Part shown: positions 6,145 to 12,358 of the stretch, piece after piece
Layout: every line of letters begins with the position of its first letter
Numbering within the stretch: position 1 is the first letter of the stretch
Assembly: GCA_004557315.1 (NCBI GenBank)
Contig: SFEH01000061.1
Span: forward strand, 1 to 12,358
DNA length: 12,358 nucleotides
Direction of reading: 5' to 3'
DNA from: Bacteroidales bacterium
GTDB lineage: Bacteria; Bacteroidota; Bacteroidia; Bacteroidales; UBA3663
Position numbers and translations under genes: made by a program
The notes under the pieces: generated by a model
Databases searched by the model: none
Seen by the model: the letters and a program-made list of their open reading frames with translations, nothing else
What the model was told of the DNA's origin: nothing

Positions 6145-7452
6145 ATGGGTGAAATTTTTCATATAGTATTTACTGCTCCTGACTTCATCGCGATCATCTC
6201 GCTGATATGCGCATTGATGCTGCTCTTTCTTTCAGCGTTGATCTCTGCATCGGAGGTGGCTTTCTTCTCGCTTCGTCCGCGCGACTTGGAAAAGATCGAG
6301 AACGAGGAGCATCCGAATGACAGCCTCATCAGCGACTTGCTCGAAAAGTCGGAGCGACTGATGGCTGCCATCCTCATAGGCAACAATCTGGTCAATGTGG
6401 CCATTATCACACTCTTCACTTTGTTCATGACCAAGATTATCGACCATCATGAGACTTCGGTCGTGCTGATCTTTATCCTTGAGACCGTCATCCTCACTTT
6501 CCTGCTCCTGCTTTTTGGCGAGATCATGCCAAAGGTCTATGCATCGCACAAGCCCCTGAGCTTCGCCCGAGGTGTGGCAAGGATGATGATGTTCATGTCT
6601 TATATCTTCAGTCCGTTCATCTCTCTTCTGGTCAATTCCACAGGAATCATCAACCGTCGTCTTGCCGACAAGATGAGCGATGACGTAACGGTTGAGGATC
6701 TCAGCGAAGCGATGAAGCTGACTCCACAGGTGGCGCGCGACAAGGAAGAGAAGAAGATGCTCGAGGGTATCATTCAGTTTGGCAACAAGACTGTCAAGGA
6801 TGCCATGACAAGCCGAAGCGAGATGGTGACGATCGAGGTGGGCGAGCCTTTCAGCAAGGTCTTGCGCATTGTGGTGGATCAGAACTATTCGCGCATCCCT
6901 GTATATGAAGAGACCGAAGACCATATCAAGGGCATTCTCTATATCAAGGATCTGCTGCCTTTCCTCGATCGCAACGACTCGTTCAAGTGGCAGAATCTCT
7001 TGCGCGCCCCATATTATGTGCCCGAAAACAAGATGATCGATGATCTGCTCGACGATTTCCGTTGCAAGCATCTTCACATGGCGATAGTGGTCGATGAGTT
7101 TGGCGGAACGTCAGGTCTCATCACGATGGAAGACGTGCTCGAGGAGATTGTGGGCGAGATCCGCGACGAATACGACGAGGATGAACGCACGTGGGAGAAG
7201 ATTGGCAACGGAGAATGGATTTTCGAGGCTCGTACTTCAATCACCGATTTCTGCAAGGTGGTGAACATTGATTCAGAGATGCTTGGCGACAAGGCCGACA
7301 ACTGTGAATCAATCGGTGGCTTGCTGCTCGAAGTCAAGCAGGATTTCCTCCATCTCAACGAGCACGTCAAGTACAAAGGCATCTTGTTTACCGTTCTCTC
7401 GATGGACAAGCGACGTATCGAACGTGTAAAGGTGAAGATAAATGCAGGTTAA
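6145..7452 (+). CDS. gldE: GldE-like CNNM/CBS/CorC-domain membrane protein
   Basis: Domains in order: a DUF21/CNNM membrane domain (about residues 12-165, with SASEVAFFSL at 34-43, GNNLVN at 79-84 and GEIMPK at 125-130), a CBS pair (about 215-340, with YSRIPVYEE and DEFGGTSGLITMEDVLEEIVGEI), and a C-terminal CorC/HlyC domain (about 350-430). Such proteins are linked to Mg2+ or Co2+ efflux; the Bacteroidota branch carries the name GldE from gliding bacteria, though members occur in non-gliding species too. I prefer a cation-transport role and see no gliding genes nearby. The ATG at 6145 is chosen because the protein then starts MGEIF; an in-frame TTG at 6124 would add only seven residues in an A/T-rich leader. 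The gap to cdaA is 55 bp. The last 11 nt overlap the next gene, so translation is probably coupled. Confidence 0.88.
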   Translation: MGEIFHIVFTAPDFIAIISLICALMLLFLSALISASEVAFFSLRPRDLEKIENEEHPNDSLISDLLEKSERLMAAILIGNNLVNVAIITLFTLFMTKIIDHHETSVVLIFILETVILTFLLLLFGEIMPKVYASHKPLSFARGVARMMMFMSYIFSPFISLLVNSTGIINRRLADKMSDDVTVEDLSEAMKLTPQVARDKEEKKMLEGIIQFGNKTVKDAMTSRSEMVTIEVGEPFSKVLRIVVDQNYSRIPVYEETEDHIKGILYIKDLLPFLDRNDSFKWQNLLRAPYYVPENKMIDDLLDDFRCKHLHMAIVVDEFGGTSGLITMEDVLEEIVGEIRDEYDEDERTWEKIGNGEWIFEARTSITDFCKVVNIDSEMLGDKADNCESIGGLLLEVKQDFLHLNEHVKYKGILFTVLSMDKRRIERVKVKINAG

Positions 7453-8035
7453 GGTTTCAGCTATCGACAAGACTGCAGAGCAGTATGAGGCTCTGCTTGA
7501 GCATGAGGATTACTATGCGTCAAAGGTTGCCAATCTCAAACCAGATAGCCGTCGCAGACTTGAGATTCTGGCTACTCGCTGCCTGCTGAAAGAGATGCTC
7601 CATAGCGAGCAGATAGTGTCGTATGACCAGTATGGCGCTCCTTCGCTTACTGGTTTGGGGCATTATGTCAGCATCAGCCACACCGATGGCTATGTGGCAG
7701 TAGCGCTTGCCGACAAGCCTGTGGGAATTGACATTGAGCGACGAGGCAGACGAGTGGAGCGCGTCAGGTCGAAGTTTATGCAGAAAGCCGAAGATGTGCT
7801 TGTAGAAGGAACTGCCGATCCTGTGCTCGCGATGCATCTGATATGGAGTGCCAAGGAGGCTGTGTTCAAGTATCTCGGCCAGAAGTATTTTGATTTGCAG
7901 AATCTGACTTGTGTCACAAGTATCGATTTTGACAAGAAAGTGATGGCGATGGATGTCAAGGACATGGCATCAGCCTTAACAATCAATTTTGATTTTACCA
8001 AAGATTACGTATTATGTTTCTCAATATTGCATTGA
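7442..8035 (+). CDS. Sfp-type 4'-phosphopantetheinyl transferase
   Basis: The protein would transfer the phosphopantetheine arm of coenzyme A to a conserved Ser of acyl or peptidyl carrier proteins. It shows the family motifs in order: YGAPSL (64-69), VSISHTDGYVAVAL (76-89), GIDIE (95-99, with Mg2+ ligands Asp97 and Glu99) and WSAKEAVFK (135-143, with Glu139 and Lys143). At 197 aa it is shorter than Sfp itself (about 224 aa) but complete. The start ATG at 7442 lies inside the end of the gldE-like gene (11-nt overlap), preceded by a GGTGA that could act as a weak ribosome-binding site. Its own last 22 nt overlap the antiporter gene. No polyketide or non-ribosomal peptide cluster is visible, so the target may be the housekeeping acyl carrier protein or one encoded elsewhere; this is inference. 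Confidence 0.92.
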   Translation: MQVKVSAIDKTAEQYEALLEHEDYYASKVANLKPDSRRRLEILATRCLLKEMLHSEQIVSYDQYGAPSLTGLGHYVSISHTDGYVAVALADKPVGIDIERRGRRVERVRSKFMQKAEDVLVEGTADPVLAMHLIWSAKEAVFKYLGQKYFDLQNLTCVTSIDFDKKVMAMDVKDMASALTINFDFTKDYVLCFSILH

Positions 8036-8997
8036 TAGTGATTGGATTTATCTGCCTGATCAAAGGCGGAGATTTCCTTGTTGATGGTGCAACCGCAGTT
8101 GCACGTAAGGCTAAGGTCAGTGAGATGGTCATAGGTCTCACCATTGTAGGATTTGGCACATCGGCTCCTGAGCTTTTGGTCAGCCTGCAAGCTGCTCTTC
8201 AGGGCAGCTCAGGACTCGCGATCGGCAATGTCGTAGGTTCAAACATTGCCAACATTGCCTTGATACTTGGAGTCTCGGCATTGATTGTGCCATGTCCGAC
8301 CGACAACAAGACAATCCGCATCGATGCTCCTTTCATGGTTATCTCTGTATTGTCGTTTGTGGTAGTAGCAATGACAGGCACTATATCTCGTCTTGCCGGT
8401 ATCATAGGCTTTGCCTTGCTGCTCTGCTATGTCATCTGGCAGGTTGTCGATTCGCGAAAGAAAGAGAAGCTGTCGGCAGCATCGGGCGCATCAGAGATAC
8501 AAGCTGATGAGGCAGGAAAGAAGCCAATGTCAGTGTGGCTCGCTCTTTTCCTTATTGTGGCAGGAGGCTCGCTTCTTGTGATGGGAGCGAACTGGCTCAT
8601 CGATGGGGCTTCGGCCATTGCGCGTGAGCTTGGCGAGTATTTCGGCACACCGGCTGAAGAAGTGGAGCGCATCGTAGGCCTCACCATCGTTGCAGTAGGA
8701 ACCAGCCTTCCTGAACTCTTTGCTTCGGTCATGGCTGCTCTCAAGGGCAAGACCGAGATGGCAATAGGCAACATCATCGGGTCGGTCACCTTCAATATCC
8801 TCTGTGTCATCGGATTGTCTTCTGCCATCTGCCCAATCCAGAATTCCGACGCAGGTTTTGTCAACGACTATGCTGTGATGAGCATCCTCACTGTTGCTCT
8901 CTGGGTATTTCTCAAGACCAACCACCTCCTTGAGCGTGTTGAAGGAGGTGTGCTTCTTGCCAGCTATATAGGATATATTGCCTATACGCTAATCTGA
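8014..8997 (+). CDS. Na+/Ca2+ exchanger-family (CaCA, YrbG-like) antiporter
   Basis: This is a multi-span membrane exchanger of the CaCA family made of two homologous inverted halves. The alpha-1 repeat has GFGTSAPELLVS (47-57) and GNVVGSNIAN (71-80). The alpha-2 repeat has AVGTSLPELFAS (227-238) and GNIIGSVTFN (252-261). The acidic ion-binding residues Glu53 and Glu234, and Asn80 and Asn261, are kept. In alpha-2 the usual GSN reads GSV, at a position not itself a ligand in the NCX_Mj structure. A charged loop (147-170) joins the halves. The 327-aa length fits YrbG. The start ATG (8014) lies within the previous gene, implying coupled translation; the 3' end overlaps the convergent DUF3667 gene by 9 nt. 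Whether Na+, K+ or H+ is the counter-ion cannot be told from sequence. Confidence 0.94.
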   Translation: MFLNIALIVIGFICLIKGGDFLVDGATAVARKAKVSEMVIGLTIVGFGTSAPELLVSLQAALQGSSGLAIGNVVGSNIANIALILGVSALIVPCPTDNKTIRIDAPFMVISVLSFVVVAMTGTISRLAGIIGFALLLCYVIWQVVDSRKKEKLSAASGASEIQADEAGKKPMSVWLALFLIVAGGSLLVMGANWLIDGASAIARELGEYFGTPAEEVERIVGLTIVAVGTSLPELFASVMAALKGKTEMAIGNIIGSVTFNILCVIGLSSAICPIQNSDAGFVNDYAVMSILTVALWVFLKTNHLLERVEGGVLLASYIGYIAYTLI

Positions 8998-10056
8998 TTC
9001 GATGCCATCATCCGACAGGTTGATTTTCATATCCCCAATATTGAGGATGATGGTGTCATTGCCCTGTTGGAGGCTGTCTATCTGTTGGATGATTCCGCCA
9101 TTTTCAAACTCGTTCTTTATCTTGATAAAAGGATTCGACTCTCTGTCAATCAACGACCAGCCGAGCGACACTATGAGAGATAGCAATATGGTGATGAGAA
9201 CAACCATGGTGTACATCAAGACATTAGCCTTGAAGTAGTTCCATAGAGTCCTGCGTTTGCCTGTACCGAATATCTGCATGAAAGCCCACAGCCAAAGTAT
9301 CATACATACTACATCCATGTTGCCATCATCAAAAAGACCTGATGTTACTGTCCAGTGTGAACAAATGTAGTTGAGCGGAATCTGGAGGATTTTGACAATG
9401 AAGCTCTGGCAGTTGAGGAAAAGCATGATGAAGAAGAATTCTGCAAGGTTGAGCGAACGAGCCACCTCGGTCTTGCGGAAGGCACTCTTCAGCGGCCACA
9501 CAAGAAGTGTGATTGAGACTATGGTGCTCCATGCATCGTTCCAGTACATGTAGTATAAAGTGCGTACTATCTTGTCAAGCAAACTGCCCTCTTCGCACCA
9601 TCTGATCCTATCTCCAAGATTGTAGATATTAGGGTCAAATTCATGTGTCGTCTCGATATTGCACAGATGCTTCACGATGATCAGAATCGACGCAAGGACA
9701 AAGAGCAGGGAAATAGGCTTGTAGTAGATGACACGGTTGCCTTTGATATACTCCATGATCATCTCACCTGGGCGACGGAACAGATCGATGCATGTGCGCA
9801 GGAAACGGTTGTCGAGGTTGTAGATATCTGGCAATGATTCGGTCAGGACGCGCTTGAGCGACAGACGTCCCACTTTCTTCGACTGTCCGCAGTTTGGGCA
9901 ATAGTTGCCTTCGTATTCCATACCGCAGCTTAAGCAGACGTGCTTCTCGCTTTCTTCGCCTTCTATCCTTTGATGTGGCGCATCTCCTTCAATCCCAGGG
10001 TCAGGCATTCCATTGCCTATGCTTTTCTGCTTTGTCTCATTGTCTATTGTTTCCAT
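8989..10056 (-). CDS. DUF3667 zinc-ribbon membrane protein
   Basis: The 355-aa protein begins with about 37 polar residues, then a zinc ribbon (Cys41, Cys44, Cys53, Cys56 in CLSCGMEYEGNYCPNCGQ), the hallmark of DUF3667 proteins common in Bacteroidota. A conserved-looking segment follows (65-115, including LDNRFLRTCIDLFRRPGEMI and GNRVIYYKPISLLFVL). There are about five membrane helices (roughly 112-130, 175-190, 204-224, 247-262 and 279-302) and a hydrophilic tail. Function is unknown; the cytoplasmic ribbon could bind zinc or mediate protein contact, but that is speculation. A near-perfect promoter lies about 40-70 nt upstream of the start at 10056. It diverges from the feoAB gene and converges with the antiporter gene, overlapping it by 9 nt. 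Family call is strong. Confidence 0.87.
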   Translation of the reverse strand: METIDNETKQKSIGNGMPDPGIEGDAPHQRIEGEESEKHVCLSCGMEYEGNYCPNCGQSKKVGRLSLKRVLTESLPDIYNLDNRFLRTCIDLFRRPGEMIMEYIKGNRVIYYKPISLLFVLASILIIVKHLCNIETTHEFDPNIYNLGDRIRWCEEGSLLDKIVRTLYYMYWNDAWSTIVSITLLVWPLKSAFRKTEVARSLNLAEFFFIMLFLNCQSFIVKILQIPLNYICSHWTVTSGLFDDGNMDVVCMILWLWAFMQIFGTGKRRTLWNYFKANVLMYTMVVLITILLSLIVSLGWSLIDRESNPFIKIKNEFENGGIIQQIDSLQQGNDTIILNIGDMKINLSDDGIESD

Positions 10057-10094
10057 TGTCCAAATATCAAGTGTTTTTTTGATTAGAATTGCGA

Positions 10095-10125
10095 CAAAGG
10101 TAGGGATATTTTTTGATTCTGCAAA
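10095..10125 (-). promoter_or_regulatory. Consensus Bacteroidota promoter of the DUF3667 gene
   Basis: Read on the minus strand, TTTG (10122-10125), exactly 19 bases, then TACCTTTG (10095-10102). Both boxes match TTTG-N19-TAnnTTTG. It predicts a leader of about 30 nt before the ATG at 10056. Confidence 0.82.
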
Positions 10126-10203
10126 ATTTTCACCTGCTTTTCTCTGCTTGCTGAAATCAATTACCTATTATCAGTTATATGTTATTATTTTTAACCTTAT
10201 ATT

Positions 10204-10235
10204 TTTGGCGAGTTTGCAATTTTTGTATATCTTTG
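10204..10235 (+). promoter_or_regulatory. Bacteroidota promoter of the feoAB gene
   Basis: TTTG (10204-10207), 20 bases, then TATCTTTG (10228-10235), a full match to TAnnTTTG with spacing one above the ideal 19. The leader to the ATG at 10280 would be about 35-40 nt. Between this and the opposing promoter lies about 80 bp of A/T-rich DNA (10126-10203) in which I see no clear operator or Fur-type palindrome. Confidence 0.78.
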
Positions 10236-10279
10236 CGTCACTTTTTACTTGGTAAACTATATTTAATGGGTTTCTTTCT

Positions 10280-12358
10280 ATGACTCTCAATGAATTGAAA
10301 ATAGGACAGACTTGTCGAGTCATCTCTGTGGGAGGTGAAGGCGCATTGCGTCAGCATTTCCTCGATATGGGTATCATCCCTGAAACAGAGATAAAGGTAG
10401 TCAAGTTTGCACCGATGGGCGATCCGATGCAGATACGTCTGCAAGGATATGACCTGACTCTGCGAATTGGCGATGCTGCCAATGTTGAAGTTGAGAAAAT
10501 CGAGAAGACTCGTGAGGCAATGAAAGCCGAACGACGTCGCAAGATAGATGTGCTGCATACTCCTGACCTTGAACACCCTGGTCTCGGTGAATCGGGCCGC
10601 TATCATGACAAGACGCACGAGCACCCATTGCCCGAAGGCTCCAAGATCACTTTTGCCCTTGTTGGCAACCAGAACTGCGGCAAGACAACGTTGTTCAACC
10701 AGTTGACTGGTGCCAACCAGCATGTAGGAAACTTCCCTGGAGTGACAGTCGATTGGAAGGCTGGCAAGATCAGAGGATATGACAACGCCGAAGTCGTGGA
10801 TCTCCCTGGAATCTACAGTCTCTCGCCTTTTTCAAGCGAGGAGATAGTGAGTCGCGATTTCATCATCAATTCCCGTCCGCAAGGCATCATCAACATCATC
10901 GATGCCACCAACATCGAGCGCAACCTCTTCCTCACGATGCAGCTGATAGAGCTTGGTGTGCCTATGGTGATAGCACTCAATATGATGGATGAGATAGAAG
11001 GCAACGGAGGCACTATCCGCATCAACCGCATGGAGGAGGTGCTTGGAGTGCCTGTAGTGGCTATCAGCGCCATGAAGAATCAGGGTGTTCACGAATTGAT
11101 CGAACATGCCATCCATGTCGCCAAATATCAAGAGGCACCTGCCATTCAGGATTTCTGCGACCCTGAAGACCATGGTGGAGCAGTGCACCGTTGCCTGCAT
11201 GCCATCATGCATCTTGTCGAAGACCATGCCCACAAGGCAGGCATACCACTGCGCTTTGCTGCGGCAAAGATAGTCGAAGGCGATGAGCTTGTCATCAAGG
11301 CTTTGCAGTTGTCGCAGAACGAGAGCGAGACTATCGAACATATCCTTCGTCAGATGGAGGAGGAGCGAGGCTTGGATCGCAGTGCAGCCATTGCCGACAT
11401 GCGTTTTTCGTTCATCCATGCCTTGTGCAGCAAGACGGTTGTCAAGCCTCACATCAGCAAGGAGCACGTGCGAAGCCTGATGATTGACAGAATCTTCACA
11501 GGACGCTACACCGCTCACTTGTCGTTCATTGCCATCATGGCCTTGGTGTTCTATCTCACTTTCGGTTCTTTGGGCGCATGGCTCCAGGAGATGCTCGAGA
11601 ATGGCATTGACCAGATCACGCAGGCAGTCGATATGGCTTTGACTTCGTGGAATGTCAATGAGGTGATACATTCCTTGGTTGTCGATGGCATATTCACAGG
11701 TGTGGGAAGCGTAGTCAGTTTCCTGCCACTTATCATATTGCTTTTCTTCTTCCTCTCATTGCTCGAAGACAGCGGTTATATGGCGCGAATAGCTTTTGTG
11801 ACCGATGGCTTGTTGCGCAAGATTGGACTCTCTGGCCGATCGATAGTGCCATTGCTCATCGGATTCGGCTGCTCTGTGCCAAGTGTAATGGCTTCGCGTA
11901 CCTTGCCGTCATTGCGCGACCGCAAGCTCACCATCATGCTCACACCATTTATGAGCTGCACAGCCAAGATGCCTGTCTATCTCTTCTTTACCACCATCTT
12001 CTTTCCTCAATATTCAGGATTGATCATTGTAGGGCTATATGCTTTTGGCGTGCTCATAGGCATCCTCGCTGCTTTGGTTTTCAAGCGCACCACATTGAAA
12101 GGTGAGGCTGTGCCTTTTGTAATGGAGTTGCCAAACTACCGAATGCCAGGGGTGGGCAATGTGGCACGTCTGATGTGGGACAAGGCAAAGGATTTCCTTC
12201 AACGAGCTTTCACGGTGATCTTTGCTGCATCTATTGTCATCTGGTTCCTGCAGACCTTCAATTTCCATCTGACAGTGGTGACCGATTCCAGCCAGTCCAT
12301 TCTCTCGCATATTGCCAGTTGGATGGCACCGCTCTTCGCACCTCTTGGTTTTGGCGAC
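10280..12358 (+). CDS. feoB: FeoA-FeoB fusion ferrous iron transporter, 3' end outside the window
   Basis: One open frame of 693 codons runs to the window edge without a stop. Residues 1-75 are a FeoA SH3-like domain (MTLNELKIGQ, LDMGIIPETEIKV). A linker (76-121) has five His (93, 99, 109, 113, 115). The FeoB G domain follows, with G1 GNQNCGKTT (129-137), the switch region GNFPGVTV (150-157), G3 DLPG (174-177), G4 NMMD (234-237) and G5 SAMK (263-266), then a helical GDI-like segment. The membrane domain begins about 412 and holds both Cys-containing gate motifs, GFGCSVPS (528-535) and MSCTAKMPVY (558-567). The protein imports Fe2+ across the inner membrane under GTPase control. FeoA-FeoB fusions are common in Bacteroidota. 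Roughly 130-150 C-terminal residues should be missing. ATG 10280 is the only sensible start for the complete FeoA domain. Confidence 0.96.
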   Translation, partial: MTLNELKIGQTCRVISVGGEGALRQHFLDMGIIPETEIKVVKFAPMGDPMQIRLQGYDLTLRIGDAANVEVEKIEKTREAMKAERRRKIDVLHTPDLEHPGLGESGRYHDKTHEHPLPEGSKITFALVGNQNCGKTTLFNQLTGANQHVGNFPGVTVDWKAGKIRGYDNAEVVDLPGIYSLSPFSSEEIVSRDFIINSRPQGIINIIDATNIERNLFLTMQLIELGVPMVIALNMMDEIEGNGGTIRINRMEEVLGVPVVAISAMKNQGVHELIEHAIHVAKYQEAPAIQDFCDPEDHGGAVHRCLHAIMHLVEDHAHKAGIPLRFAAAKIVEGDELVIKALQLSQNESETIEHILRQMEEERGLDRSAAIADMRFSFIHALCSKTVVKPHISKEHVRSLMIDRIFTGRYTAHLSFIAIMALVFYLTFGSLGAWLQEMLENGIDQITQAVDMALTSWNVNEVIHSLVVDGIFTGVGSVVSFLPLIILLFFFLSLLEDSGYMARIAFVTDGLLRKIGLSGRSIVPLLIGFGCSVPSVMASRTLPSLRDRKLTIMLTPFMSCTAKMPVYLFFTTIFFPQYSGLIIVGLYAFGVLIGILAALVFKRTTLKGEAVPFVMELPNYRMPGVGNVARLMWDKAKDFLQRAFTVIFAASIVIWFLQTFNFHLTVVTDSSQSILSHIASWMAPLFAPLGFGD

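Noticed and set aside
6232..7077. Minus-strand open frame of 281 codons opposite the gldE-like gene
   Set aside because: It lies wholly within a well-supported gene on the other strand and shows His/Asp/Glu-rich composition without motifs.
7448..7455. GTTAAGGT octamer at the gldE stop / transferase start
   Set aside because: It is a single exact 8-mer inside coding sequence with no neighbouring units; one such hit is expected by chance in a window this size.
10126..10203. Possible Fur-type operator before feoAB
   Set aside because: The segment is A/T-rich with TTATCAG/TTATATG-like pieces, but I could not find a convincing inverted repeat.
10832..11671. Minus-strand open frame of 279 codons opposite feoB
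   Set aside because: It overlaps the GTPase and following parts of FeoB, where the + strand motifs are unambiguous.

Overview
The window comes from a member of the Bacteroidota, most likely order Bacteroidales (Prevotella/Bacteroides-like; the genus is a guess). Four lines of evidence agree. Four intergenic sites carry Bacteroidota-type promoters (TTTG or TTG, 19-20 bases, then TAnnTTTG or close). Shine-Dalgarno sequences are mostly absent. The gene set is typical of the group: a FeoA-FeoB fusion, a GldE-type CNNM/CBS protein, a DUF3667 protein and folP next to a diadenylate cyclase gene. Protein families were recognised from motifs only; no search was run.

Layout. (1) 1-474: a small two-helix membrane protein (116-316, +) preceded by octamer repeats. 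A strong hairpin (325-359) follows and lies between it and the convergent GH51 gene; a heptamer repeat array ends at the GH51 stop codon. (2) 475-2022 (-): a secreted GH51 alpha-L-arabinofuranosidase. (3) 2023-2265: a repeat-rich gap with octamer arrays on both strands and a 53-bp direct repeat; the arrays run into the end of the next gene. (4) 2266-4277 (-): an NfeD-like membrane protein followed by a flotillin/SPFH protein, a classical membrane-microdomain pair. (5) 4278-4427: divergent promoters. (6) 4428-8997 (+): a compact run of five genes, folP - cdaA (c-di-AMP synthesis) - gldE-like CNNM/CBS/CorC protein - Sfp-type 4'-phosphopantetheinyl transferase - Na+/Ca2+ exchanger-family antiporter. 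The last three overlap by 11 and 22 nt. (7) 8989-10056 (-): a DUF3667 zinc-ribbon membrane protein whose 3' end overlaps the antiporter gene by 9 nt. (8) 10057-10279: a divergent intergenic region with two good promoters. (9) 10280 to the window end (+): a FeoA-FeoB ferrous iron transporter, cut off by the window edge after 693 codons.

How the genes fit together. Most of the window is housekeeping: folate synthesis, c-di-AMP signalling, cation transport, carrier-protein activation, iron uptake and membrane organisation, with one polysaccharide-degrading enzyme. I see no mobile element, tRNA, rRNA, CRISPR array or phage gene, and no gene-free stretch longer than 300 bases. The least ordinary material is the non-coding DNA at 1-116 and 2052-2285. 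Both regions are built from one 8-bp word, (G/T)TTAAGGT, in arrays on either strand that reach into start or stop codons. A second, unrelated 7-bp array (GATTACT on the minus strand) lies at 434-476.
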